From assembly GCA_934654605.1 (NCBI GenBank), contig CAKUGH010000002.1:8766-72765 (forward strand): a stretch of DNA of 64,000 nucleotides. Reading direction: 5' to 3'. Below the pieces are notes generated by a model that did no database searches, was not told the origin of the DNA, and saw only the letters and a list, made by a program, of their open reading frames with translations. The translations under genes and the position numbers were made by a program. Positions 16,712-24,959 of this stretch are shown piece by piece. The DNA comes from an uncultured Collinsella sp. GTDB lineage: Bacteria > Actinomycetota > Coriobacteriia > Coriobacteriales > Coriobacteriaceae. The first letter of the stretch is position 1. Every line of letters starts with the position of its first letter.

Positions 16712-19138
16712 CTACGCGTGCCAGATCTCGTCGCGGTACTCGCGAATGGTACGGTCGCTCGAGAACCAGCCGCTCGAGGCAGTGTTGAGCAGCGCCTTGC
16801 GGTTCCAGGTCTCCTGGTCGCCGTAGCTGTCCGTGAGCTTCTCCCAAGCATCCACGTAGCTGCGGAAATCGGCCATGACCAGGTCGGGGTCGTTGTTGTT
16901 CATGAGCTCGTTGTAGATGCTCTCGAAGTTGCCCGAAAGGCCCGCAAAGGTGTTGTCCTTGAGCTCGTCCATCACGCGGCCCAGACGCTCGCGGTCGCCG
17001 TTGAGGGTATCCCACGCAAAGTAGCTGTTGGATGCCCAGAGCTGCTCGACCTCGGGAGCGGTCAGGCCAAAGATGGCCTCGTTCTCGCGGCCGGCCAGGT
17101 CGGCGATCTCGATGTTGGCGCCGTCGAGGGTGCCCAGCGTAATGGCGCCGTTCATCATGAGCTTCATGTTGGACGTGCCCGAGGCCTCCTTGCCGGCCGT
17201 GGAGATCTGCTCCGAGATCTCGGCAGCGGGGTAGATGAGCTGGGCGTTGCTCACGCGGAAGTTGGGGATAAAGCAGACCTTCATGACCTCGTTGACGCGG
17301 GCATCGTTGTTGATGACGTCGGCCACGGAGTTAATGAGGCGGATGGTCTCCTTGGCGAAGGTGTAGCTCGAGGCAGCCTTGCCGCTAAAGATGAAGGTCG
17401 TCGGCGTCACGTGGAAGTTGGGGTCGGCGATGCGACGGTTGTAGATGTCCATCACCTTCATGATGTTCATGAGCTGGCGCTTGTAGGCGTGGAAGCGCTT
17501 CACCTGAACATCGAAGACGGTGTTGGGGTCGATAACCAGACCGGTCTCGGCCTTAACGTAGGCGGCCAGACGCTCCTTGTTGGCGCGCTTGGAGGCACCC
17601 ACGGCCTTCAGGAACTCGGTGTCGTTCTGGAACTCCTTGAGCTTCTCCAGCTCGAAGGCGTCCTTAAGCCAGCCATCGCCAATGGCCTCGGTCACGAGCT
17701 TGGCGTAGGTGGGGTTGGCCTCGGCAAAGAAGCGGCGGTGCGAGATGCCGTTGGTCTTGTTGTTGAACTTCTCGGGCGTGAGGGCATAGAAGTCCTTGAG
17801 CACGATGTTCTTGATGATGTCGGAGTGGATCTTGGCCACTCCGTTGACGCTGTGGCTGCAGATCACGGACAGGTTGGCCATGCGAATCTCGCCGTCCCAC
17901 AGAATGGCGGTCTGGCGCAGACGCTCCTGCCAGCCCTCCTGCGTGGTGTCGAACGACTCGTGCCAACGACGGCTGATCTCGTCGATGATCTGGTACACGC
18001 GGGGGAGGAGCTTAGAGAACGTACCGATGGGCCACTTCTCCAGAGCCTCGGGCAGGATGGTGTGGTTGGTGTAGCTCACGACCTGCGTCACGATGTTCCA
18101 GGCGTCGTCCCACTCGAGCTTCTTCTCGTCGATAAGGATGCGCATGAGCTCGGGGCCACACATGGCGGGGTGGGTGTCGTTGGTGTGGATGGCCACAAAC
18201 TGCGGCAGCAGCTCCCAGTTCTCGCCGTGCTCCTTCTCAAAGGTGTCGAGCAGGCTGTAGATGCCGGCCGAAACAAACAGGTACTCCTGCTTCAGGCGCA
18301 GCAGACGGCCGTGCTCACCGGCATCGTTGGGGTAGAGGATGGCGCTGATGGCCTCGGCCTCGGCGCGCTCGGCGTCGGCCAGGGCATAGTCGCCGCGGTT
18401 GAAGGCCTCCAGGTCAAAGTGCTCCTCGACCGGCTCGGCAGCCCAGACGCGCAGCTTGTTGACGGTCTCGCCCGCATAGCCCACCACGGGGATGTCATAG
18501 GGAACAGCCAGGATGTCCTGCGTGTCCACCGTGCGGTAGAACGTGCGGCCGTCCTCCTCAAAGCCCTCAACATGACCACCAAACTTGATGGTCACGGCCT
18601 TGTCCTGACGACGGACCTCCCAGGGATAGCCGTGGGTGAGCCACTCGTCGGTGGTCTCGACCTGGCTGCCGTTGATGATCTCCTGCTTAAACAGGCCGTA
18701 GCGGTAGCGCATGCCGTTGCCATAGCCGGCAATGCCCTCGGCTGCCATGGAATCCAAGAAGCACGCGGCCAGACGGCCCAGGCCGCCGTTACCCAGAGCG
18801 GGATCGGGCTCCTGGTTCTCGATGGCGGAAAGGTCGAAGCCCATATCGTCGAGCGCCTCGGCGACCATGTCGCGCACGCCAAAGTTGAGCAGGTAGTTGT
18901 CGAGCAGGCGGCCGATCAAAAACTCGATCGAGAAGTAGTACACGCGCTTCTTGCCCTGGGCGGTCACGCGGGCGTCGCTCGTGGTGGCGACGGTGCGCGC
19001 CTTCTCTGCCACGAGCTTGGCCAGGGCGTTAAAGCGATCGAGGTCGCTGGCGGCCTCGACGCTCTTGCCGCTGATGCTCATGACGGCATCGCGATAGAGC
19101 TCGGTAAACTCCTGCTTGTTGTCGAAGATCTTATTCAT
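16712..19138 (-). CDS. glgP: Glycogen phosphorylase
   Basis: GlgP (GT35) phosphorolyses alpha-1,4 glucan to glucose-1-phosphate. The 808-residue length is normal. The pyridoxal-phosphate lysine is in EASGTSNMKLMMNGA about residue 655. Other conserved blocks are ENQEPDPALGNGGLGRLAAC, HTNDTHPAM and QVKRFHAYKRQLMN. AAAGGAAC precedes the ATG. Its place between glgB and glgC puts synthesis and breakdown in one array. The 109 bases before glgC hold no obvious terminator. Confidence 0.97.
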   Translation of the reverse strand: MNKIFDNKQEFTELYRDAVMSISGKSVEAASDLDRFNALAKLVAEKARTVATTSDARVTAQGKKRVYYFSIEFLIGRLLDNYLLNFGVRDMVAEALDDMGFDLSAIENQEPDPALGNGGLGRLAACFLDSMAAEGIAGYGNGMRYRYGLFKQEIINGSQVETTDEWLTHGYPWEVRRQDKAVTIKFGGHVEGFEEDGRTFYRTVDTQDILAVPYDIPVVGYAGETVNKLRVWAAEPVEEHFDLEAFNRGDYALADAERAEAEAISAILYPNDAGEHGRLLRLKQEYLFVSAGIYSLLDTFEKEHGENWELLPQFVAIHTNDTHPAMCGPELMRILIDEKKLEWDDAWNIVTQVVSYTNHTILPEALEKWPIGTFSKLLPRVYQIIDEISRRWHESFDTTQEGWQERLRQTAILWDGEIRMANLSVICSHSVNGVAKIHSDIIKNIVLKDFYALTPEKFNNKTNGISHRRFFAEANPTYAKLVTEAIGDGWLKDAFELEKLKEFQNDTEFLKAVGASKRANKERLAAYVKAETGLVIDPNTVFDVQVKRFHAYKRQLMNIMKVMDIYNRRIADPNFHVTPTTFIFSGKAASSYTFAKETIRLINSVADVINNDARVNEVMKVCFIPNFRVSNAQLIYPAAEISEQISTAGKEASGTSNMKLMMNGAITLGTLDGANIEIADLAGRENEAIFGLTAPEVEQLWASNSYFAWDTLNGDRERLGRVMDELKDNTFAGLSGNFESIYNELMNNNDPDLVMADFRSYVDAWEKLTDSYGDQETWNRKALLNTASSGWFSSDRTIREYRDEIWHA

Positions 19139-19230
19139 ACGTTCCTTTCCCCCGGGGATATCTCCCGGAACGGTTATGACTTACATCCTACGCCCCAGAG
19201 GGACGGGTAATTACAGCGGTAACGGCTTTG

Positions 19231-21516
19231 TTACGCGTCCTTAGCGGCCGACTTAATGGCGGCTGACTTTGCCTTGGTAGTTGCCTTTTTGGCAGCCGGC
19301 TTCTTAGCTGCGGTTGCCTTGGCCGGAGCCTTAGCAGCGGACTTCGCGGCAGCCTTAGCCTTGGTCGTCGTAGCCTTCGCCTTAGCGGGAGCCTTCTTGG
19401 CCGCAGCAGCCTTGGGCTTCACCGAGGACGTGCGCTTACGCGTAGCTTTCTTCGGCTCCTCAACCACCGGCGGCTTGTAGCTGCTGGGGCCGCGGCGCTT
19501 AAGCACCACGCCTGCCAGACCGGGCACCTTGATCTCGATGGAGTCCGTCTGCCCGTTCCAGGGATAGGGCTCGCTCGAGCAGGTGTAGGGCTCCTCGCCG
19601 GCGTATCCGCTACCACCGAACTCGGGACGGTCGGAGTCGAAGATGACCTCCCAGTCACCCTCGCGCGGCACGCCCACGCGGAAGCTCTCGTAGCTTGCCG
19701 GGTCAAAGTTGATCAAGATCACCAGGTCGTCGTCGATGTCCTCGCCCTGGCGCACAAAGCTCACGATGGACTGCTTGGAGTTGTCCGCATCGATCCAGGT
19801 AAAGCCATCATCGGTGTAGCCGCGCTCGTACAGGGCGGGCTCGGCGGTGTACAGGTGGTTGAGCGCCTTAATGAACGCCTGATGATGACGGTGGGTCTCG
19901 TACTCCTCGGTCAAGAACCACTGGATGGACTCGTAGTAGCGCCACTCGATAAACTGGCCGATCTCGTTGCCCATAAAGTTGAGCTTGGCACCGGGGTGCG
20001 TCATCTGGTAAAAGGCCAGCGTGCGCAGGCCGGCAAACTGGCGCCACCAGTCGCCCGGCATGCGGCCGATGAGCGAGCACTTGCCGTGCACGACCTCGTC
20101 GTGGCTCAACGGGCAAATAAAGTTCTCGGTAAAGGCGTACATGATGGAGAACGTGAGCAGGCCGTGGTTGCCGGGGCGCCACGGAAAATCGGTCTGCATG
20201 TAGTGCAGGGTGTCGTTCATCCAGCCCATGTCCCACTTGTAGTGGAAGCCCAGGCCACCGTCCTGCGGCGGATAGGTCACGAGCGGCCATGCGGTTGACT
20301 CCTCGGCCATCATCATCACGTCGGGGTAGTGCGCCTCCACAGCGCAGTTGACCTGACGGATAAACGCGCTGGCGTCCAGGTCCTCCTCGGTACCGTACTT
20401 GTTGAACTTCTTTTGGCCCGGATCGTCGATGCCAAAGTTGAGGTACAGCATACTGGACACGCCGTCCATGCGGATGCCGTCCACGTGGAAGTTCTCGAGC
20501 CAATACAGCACGTTGGAGACCAGGAAGGAGCGGACCTCGCCGCGGGCGAAGTCGAATTTATGCGTGCCCCAATTGGGGTGAATCTCGTGCTCAAACAGCA
20601 TGTGGCCGTTAAAGGTGGCGAGGCCGTGGGAGTCGGCGCAAAAACCGCCGGGCACCCAGTCCATAATCACGCCAATGCCAGCCTCGTGGCATGCATCGAT
20701 AAAGTGCATGAGCTGCTGCGGGTTGCCGTAGCGCGATGTGGCGGCGTAGTAGCCGGTCGTCTGATAGCCCCAGGAGCCATCGAAGGGATGCTCCATAAGC
20801 GGCATGACCTCGATATGCGTGTAGCCCATGTCGCGCACGTAGTCCACGAGCTCCACCGACAGGTCGTCGTAGGTGTAGAACTCGCCGCGCTGCGCGGGGA
20901 AGGGATCCATGGGGCCGGGGTAGTTGCCGTACTCGTCCGGCTCGCCCTGCGGCGCGTCGCCGTGGCGCTTCCACGAGCCAATATGCACCTCGTAGATGTT
21001 GAGCGGCTGCGACATGTGATTGTGGCCGACGCGGCGCTTAAGCCACGCGGCGTCGTTCCACTTGTAGCCGTCCAGGCTCCACAGCACGCTTGCCGTACCC
21101 GGAGGGCACTCGGCCTTAAAGGCGTACGGATCTGCCTTGTAGAGCTTTTCGCCCTCGTTGGTCTCGATCAGATACTTATAAAGCTGTCCCTGCTCGGCGC
21201 CAGGAATAAAGCCTTCCCAGATAGCGCTCGTATGCACGGGCACCAGCGGGTTGGCTTCCTCATCCCAGTCGTTAAATTCGCCAATGACATGGACGCTCTT
21301 TACATCGGGCGCCCAAACGCAAAAACGCCAGCCGCGCGTACGGTTCTGCGTGTCGGGGTGCGCGCCCATCTTTTCCCAGCTGCGCTCCCACATGCCAATG
21401 CCAAACAGATAGACATCGTCCTTAGAGAGCTCCGGTGCGTGCGGAGCGGCCTTGCGGGTAGCGGGCTTTTTTGCCGTTGGCTTTAGCTTTGTATCGCTCA
21501 CGTTTGATCCCATCAT
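19231..21516 (-). CDS. glgB: 1,4-alpha-glucan branching enzyme with basic tails
   Basis: GlgB introduces alpha-1,6 branches. A CBM48 domain (RFCVWAPDVKSVHVIGEFND) precedes a GH13 barrel with DGIRMDGVSSM (nucleophile Asp ~349), MMAEESTAW (acid/base Glu ~402) and LSHDEVVHGK (Asp ~472). Both ends are unusual. The first ~25 residues contain TAKKPATRKAA, and the last ~85 are Lys/Ala/Thr-rich (AKAKATTTKAKAAAK type). This matches the glgA tail in style. It is the promoter-proximal gene of the leftward glycogen array. The start is uncertain: ATG 21516 is the longest option, and a GTG five codons later (giving MSDTKLKPTAKK) is an alternative; neither has a strong ribosome binding site. Confidence 0.95.
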   Translation of the reverse strand: MMGSNVSDTKLKPTAKKPATRKAAPHAPELSKDDVYLFGIGMWERSWEKMGAHPDTQNRTRGWRFCVWAPDVKSVHVIGEFNDWDEEANPLVPVHTSAIWEGFIPGAEQGQLYKYLIETNEGEKLYKADPYAFKAECPPGTASVLWSLDGYKWNDAAWLKRRVGHNHMSQPLNIYEVHIGSWKRHGDAPQGEPDEYGNYPGPMDPFPAQRGEFYTYDDLSVELVDYVRDMGYTHIEVMPLMEHPFDGSWGYQTTGYYAATSRYGNPQQLMHFIDACHEAGIGVIMDWVPGGFCADSHGLATFNGHMLFEHEIHPNWGTHKFDFARGEVRSFLVSNVLYWLENFHVDGIRMDGVSSMLYLNFGIDDPGQKKFNKYGTEEDLDASAFIRQVNCAVEAHYPDVMMMAEESTAWPLVTYPPQDGGLGFHYKWDMGWMNDTLHYMQTDFPWRPGNHGLLTFSIMYAFTENFICPLSHDEVVHGKCSLIGRMPGDWWRQFAGLRTLAFYQMTHPGAKLNFMGNEIGQFIEWRYYESIQWFLTEEYETHRHHQAFIKALNHLYTAEPALYERGYTDDGFTWIDADNSKQSIVSFVRQGEDIDDDLVILINFDPASYESFRVGVPREGDWEVIFDSDRPEFGGSGYAGEEPYTCSSEPYPWNGQTDSIEIKVPGLAGVVLKRRGPSSYKPPVVEEPKKATRKRTSSVKPKAAAAKKAPAKAKATTTKAKAAAKSAAKAPAKATAAKKPAAKKATTKAKSAAIKSAAKDA

Positions 21517-21737
21517 GACGCGGCAGCGTGTTGCCTTGGTGACTAAATGCGAAAGGTCCAGGGCTGCACGAATCGAAGGGACGGCGATAGTTCTATGATT
21601 CGTTCCACCTCGCGTGCTCGGTGGAACTTTCGGCAGAAACTACCATAACACCTGTACATTACTTTTATGGAGGAAAGTGGTTTTGCGGTGGCTTTTAATC
21701 GGTGAGCGCCATGTTTATACCACTGGCAGATTTGCGA

Positions 21738-21825
21738 TGGTAAAACTCTTGACAGTTTTACCAATTAGGGTTTCAAGATTGTTAGTTTGACGTTTGGTAA
21801 AACGTTTTTAGCAGGATGTTTACCA
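21738..21825. promoter_or_regulatory. Tandem dyad operators in the glgB/HAD divergent region
   Basis: TGGTAAAACT (21738-21747) is the exact complement of AGTTTTACCA (21754-21763), and the six-base spacer plus arm contains a TTGACA (21749-21754) that could be a -35 box. A second pair, TGGTAAAAC (21795-21803) and GTTTACCA (21818-21825), follows 32 bases later and ends just before the HAD ribosome binding site. The AAAACGTTTT centre at 21798-21809 resembles LacI-family operators. The remainder of the 331-base gap (21517-21847) shows no gene. Confidence 0.6.
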
Positions 21826-21847
21826 TTTGACATCGAAAGGTTCGTTT

Positions 21848-22537
21848 ATGTCCCAGACCGCCGCCCCCAACGTTGCTTTTATTTTCGATTGCGACGGCAC
21901 GCTGGTTAATAGCACCCCCGTTTGGGCCTATGCCCAGCCCGAGTTATTGCGCCGCCACGGCGTTGATGTGACGGTCGACGATTTTGCCCAGTTTGAGCAT
22001 CTTTCGCTCGAGGACGAGTGCCAGGCCTACCATGACACGTGGGGTATTGGCGAAGGCGGCGAAGAGCTGTATCGCGAGCTGAGCGAGATTCTCATCGATG
22101 GCTATTCCAAGGTGCCGCCGCGCGAGGGTCTTCTGGCATTTTTGGAGCAGGCGAAGGCGGCGGGCATTGCCATGTGCGTGGCCACGTCCACGCCGGCCGA
22201 ACTGGTGCAGTCCGCCCTTGCGGGTGCGGGCCTTGATCGCTATATGGAGTTTATTACCACGACGGGCGAGGCGGGACGTTCCAAGCAATTCCCCGATGTA
22301 TACGAGTTGGCGTTGCGTCGCCTGGAGGAGCGCCACGGCTGCAAGTTCGATCGCTCTTGGGTGTTTGAGGACGCGGTGTTTGGTCTTAAGAGCTCTGGTG
22401 CCGCCGGCTTTAAGCGCGTGGGCATCTATGACCCGCATGGCCGCATGGAGCACGAAGAGGTCCGCGCCAACTGCGAGATCTTTATCGACAGCTATGAAGA
22501 GCTGGATCTTGACCGCGTGCTTTCGTACGAGGGGTAG
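21848..22537 (+). CDS. HAD-superfamily phosphatase (phosphatase/phosphomutase subgroup)
   Basis: A 229-residue Rossmann-like hydrolase with motif I FIFDCDGTLVNS (nucleophile Asp ~17), motif II VATSTPAE, and motif III/IV SWVFEDAVFGLKSSGAAG. A helical cap domain sits between motifs I and II, as in beta-phosphoglucomutase, Gph and other sugar-phosphate phosphatases. The substrate cannot be told from sequence. ATG 21848 is chosen because AAAGG is nine bases upstream. It is divergent from glgB and shares the putative operator region, so a sugar phosphate is plausible. The next gene starts ten bases after its stop. Confidence 0.88.
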   Translation: MSQTAAPNVAFIFDCDGTLVNSTPVWAYAQPELLRRHGVDVTVDDFAQFEHLSLEDECQAYHDTWGIGEGGEELYRELSEILIDGYSKVPPREGLLAFLEQAKAAGIAMCVATSTPAELVQSALAGAGLDRYMEFITTTGEAGRSKQFPDVYELALRRLEERHGCKFDRSWVFEDAVFGLKSSGAAGFKRVGIYDPHGRMEHEEVRANCEIFIDSYEELDLDRVLSYEG

Positions 22538-22546
22538 GCGAGAGCC

Positions 22547-23236
22547 GTGGCTTGCAAAGTATTAGTTGTTTGCGGCTCGCCGGTGGTAGCGAGCGCGGAG
22601 TTGTTGCGCCGCCTGGCAGGGGAGTGCGACCACATCGTCGCCGTGGACCGCGGCCTGGATGCCCTGCTGGGTGCCGGACTGAGCTGCGACGTCTACGTAG
22701 GCGACGCCGATACCGTGAGCGACGCCGGCCGCGCGTTGGTGGATGCCGCCACTGATTTTGAGGTAGAGCGCCACAACCCCTACAAGGACTACACCGATCT
22801 GGCGTTGGCGCTCGATTCCGTCCGCCGCCGCTGGTCGGGCGCCGAAGTAATAGCAACCTGCGCCACCGGAGGCCGCCCCGACATGGCCCTGTCCGTCCTG
22901 GGCCTACTGGCAGGCTATACGGACGCCCCTGTCTGGATCGCCGAAGACAAAGTGACGGCCCGCATCCTTCATGCAGACGAGTCTTGGACCATCCAGGGCG
23001 CCGAAGGCAAAACCTTCTCCATCATCGCCATAGCCCCCAACACAGAGGTAAGCGAACACGGCCTAGAATGGGAACTAGACCACGCCACGTTAGGCCTACT
23101 AGCCGACACCGGCATCAGCAACGTCGTCAGGTCTATAGCAACGATTGACGTCCACTCGGGAGTTGCAATAGCGTATTTGCTCCATCAGGGTTTTATCGGG
23201 ACGGCGGATAAAAATAATCGCCTTGCAAGTGTTTGA
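22547..23236 (+). CDS. Thiamine pyrophosphokinase-like protein
   Basis: TPK converts thiamine plus ATP to thiamine diphosphate. The 229-residue product has the fold's key stretches: HIVAVDRGLDALL, YVGDADTVS (in place of GDFDS) and NPYKDYTDLALAL (in place of KDxTD), then CATGGRPDM. The substitutions leave some doubt about activity, though the acidic residues are kept. The start is a GTG ten bases after the HAD stop, so the two are probably an operon. The last ~14 residues (from FIGTADKNN) are encoded by a copy of the repeat at 23185-23221. The natural C-terminus probably ended near AIAYLLHQG. Confidence 0.8.
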   Translation: MACKVLVVCGSPVVASAELLRRLAGECDHIVAVDRGLDALLGAGLSCDVYVGDADTVSDAGRALVDAATDFEVERHNPYKDYTDLALALDSVRRRWSGAEVIATCATGGRPDMALSVLGLLAGYTDAPVWIAEDKVTARILHADESWTIQGAEGKTFSIIAIAPNTEVSEHGLEWELDHATLGLLADTGISNVVRSIATIDVHSGVAIAYLLHQGFIGTADKNNRLASV

Positions 23237-23320
23237 TCGCCCCGTCAGGGTTTTATCGGGACGGTGGATAGAAATAATCGCTCGAAGAGTGATTATTTCT
23301 GCCCCGTCCCAGGAAAACCC
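23185..23320. repeat. Two direct copies and one inverted copy of a GGGACGG repeat
   Basis: A 37-base unit at 23185-23221 recurs at 23245-23281 with two mismatches, 60 bases apart. Positions 23287-23320 are an imperfect reverse complement, so the second and third copies form a long hairpin. The first copy lies inside the thiN-like reading frame. The element ends just before the tRNA-Ala promoter. Confidence 0.9.
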
Positions 23321-23351
23321 GTAAGTGCGAGAATCAACCCAAAAAAAGTTC

Positions 23352-23380
23352 TTGCATCCCTGAACACATTCCCCTATAGT
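23352..23380 (+). promoter_or_regulatory. Promoter of tRNA-Ala copy 1
   Basis: TTGCAT (23352-23357), a 17-base spacer and TATAGT (23375-23380), 13 bases before the tRNA. The same two boxes with the same spacing precede the second tRNA-Ala at 63596-63624. Confidence 0.85.
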
Positions 23381-23393
23381 ATCTCCTCGTCAC

Positions 23394-23469
23394 GGGGGCG
23401 TAGCTCAGCTGGGAGAGCGCTTGACTGGCAGTCAAGAGGTCAGGGGTTCGATCCCCCTCGTCTCCACCA
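23394..23469 (+). tRNA. tRNA-Ala(GGC), copy 1
   Basis: A 76-base cloverleaf with acceptor GGGGGCG/CGTCTCC (two G-U pairs), anticodon loop CTGGCAG giving anticodon GGC, T-loop TTCGATC, and an encoded CCA end. Its body is identical to the gene at 63637-63709. It marks the left border of the accessory region. Confidence 0.96.
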
Positions 23470-23479
23470 TCGTGAATTC

Positions 23480-23510
23480 AAGGCCACTCAATCGAGTGGC
23501 CTTTTTATTT
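23480..23510 (+). terminator. Terminator after tRNA-Ala copy 1
   Basis: AAGGCCACTC (23480-23489) pairs with GAGTGGCCTT (23494-23503) around a four-base loop, followed by TTTATTT. Confidence 0.9.
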
Positions 23511-24346
23511 GCATGCGATATCAAGTGGCTGAACTGCTTTTTTGCAAAATATGCAAATTGCTTTCCTGTTCAAGTTTATCTCCAGCGGAGACGGGATCGT
23601 CAACCTCGTCCCATAAACCGTACGCCCACACCCACGCACCACAAAAAGTTGCGCAATAACCCGCAAGTTCTGTACATAGTTTGTTAGCTAGATGCAATTC
23701 TTTTAACAACTCGCGCCGTCAGCCTTACAACTCAGGCAGTGCACACTAACCCACACACCCCCATAAACCTGCGTCAACGTGGGCAAGTTTACAAATTAAC
23801 CCCCTTGAACGCGGTAGATGAACGATATGTTGCCCAACACACCGCAAAAGGTTAGAGCTGCTAACTGTGCTAGGATACCTAACGTTACATGGGTTCAACT
23901 GTGCTCACGGCTCAAGCAAGCCGCAAGGCGCAGGGTCGATCAGCATCCGGCCGTAACGGCGGTGCCAGAAAAACCACGAGCTCCAATAATGCTTGTCATG
24001 CGTTGTCGCATTGAAGTGCAACACGGACTTACGTTTCCGTAAGCAAATTAGAAGCAACAGCTGCATGCTAAAAACGCAGCAGTTATTCAGCTGTTTGCGA
24101 GCGGTCCAGTTTTGTACCCGCTTGACTGGGCCGCACGCAGCCAGCTGGGGACGCGGTCGTTTTTGCGATACACGTCCGCGTCTCTAGCAACTGCACGCAT
24201 ACATACCGTTCACGGTGGGGCAGAGCCACGTGCTTGTCTAACTGGGCTCAGGGTTTGAATATGGAGCGCCTTCGCGCACAAGCGCCCTGGCGAAGCCATA
24301 CCCAAACCCCGTGAGCCACACGTAAGACAGCAAGGGGGTGGTGCTC
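23511..24346 (+). promoter_or_regulatory. Long structured leader of the polysaccharide operon
   Basis: About 835 bases without a credible gene separate the tRNA terminator from the NusG paralogue. Several hairpins are visible: CTTACG/CGTAAG (24028-24043), GCGGTCCAG/CTGGGCCGC (24101-24109 with 24126-24134, one G-U) and GACGCGG/CCGCGTC (24150-24156 with 24176-24182). GCGGTAG at 23811-23817 matches seven bases of the enterobacterial ops element used by RfaH. A long leader with an antiterminator at the head of a polysaccharide operon is the known LoaP/RfaH arrangement; the exact recruitment site here is not known. Confidence 0.5.
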
Positions 24347-24892
24347 GTGTGGTATGTGATCCAGGTCATTAACGGTCGCGAAGACGTAATGCGCGAGCGC
24401 ATTGAGAGCGTGGTGCCGGCTGGTGCCATGCAGGAGCTCTTTTATCCCCAATTTCAAACCGAGATCAAAGTGCACGGCGAATGGGTCAACACGACCAAGC
24501 CACTTTTCCCCGGTTATCTTATCTGCGATACGGCAGATCCCCGCACCGTGCAACAGTATCTGCTGCGCATGGACGACTTTGCCCGGGTGCTTGCCCAGGA
24601 CGGTCAGTTTGTGCCGCTGGCAAAAGATGAGGTCCAGCTCATTGGCAGTTTTACGCATAGGGGAGACCGCGTAGTGCCCATGAGCGAGGCCTTAAAAGAC
24701 GGCGACCAGGTCGTAGTAACGGCAGGTCCGCTTCTGGGCCACGAAGGCCTTATCAAAACCATCAACAGACGCAAGAGCACTGCTTTTTTGGAACTCAACC
24801 TGTGCGGCCGACGCGTAACCACCCGCGTTGGCCTCGCGGTGCTTTCGGCCGAGCAGCGCACAATGCGCAATCTAAGAACAGCGATCGCCTAG
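24347..24892 (+). CDS. Specialised NusG paralogue (LoaP/UpxY-type transcription antiterminator)
   Basis: The 181-residue protein starts MWYVIQVINGRED, matching the NGN domain of NusG, with KPLFPGYLICD in mid-domain. It ends in a KOW-like segment (DQVVVTAGPLLGHEG). NusG paralogues of this size at the head of polysaccharide loci act as processive antiterminators that let RNA polymerase read through long operons. GTG 24347 is chosen because AAGGGGG lies eight bases upstream and the protein then begins exactly at the NGN domain. It heads a rightward run of 11 further intact genes with gaps of at most about 70 bases. It is not the housekeeping NusG, which would normally sit next to secE. Confidence 0.88.
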   Translation: MWYVIQVINGREDVMRERIESVVPAGAMQELFYPQFQTEIKVHGEWVNTTKPLFPGYLICDTADPRTVQQYLLRMDDFARVLAQDGQFVPLAKDEVQLIGSFTHRGDRVVPMSEALKDGDQVVVTAGPLLGHEGLIKTINRRKSTAFLELNLCGRRVTTRVGLAVLSAEQRTMRNLRTAIA

Positions 24893-24959
24893 TTGCAAGC
24901 GTGCAAGCGGACGAACGAAGGCGAAATAGTATCGGGGGGGGCTCTTGGAGCCTACGTTG

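Noticed and set aside
16700-19210. Rightward 836-codon frame opposite glgP
   Set aside because: Pure antisense of the phosphorylase gene; rich in Val, Leu, His and Asp with no motifs.
21543-21764. Leftward 73-codon frame between glgB and the HAD gene
   Set aside because: It overlaps the operator region, has no ribosome binding site and no family resemblance.
23421-23687. Protein frames running through tRNA-Ala and downstream
   Set aside because: They read through a clear tRNA and its terminator.
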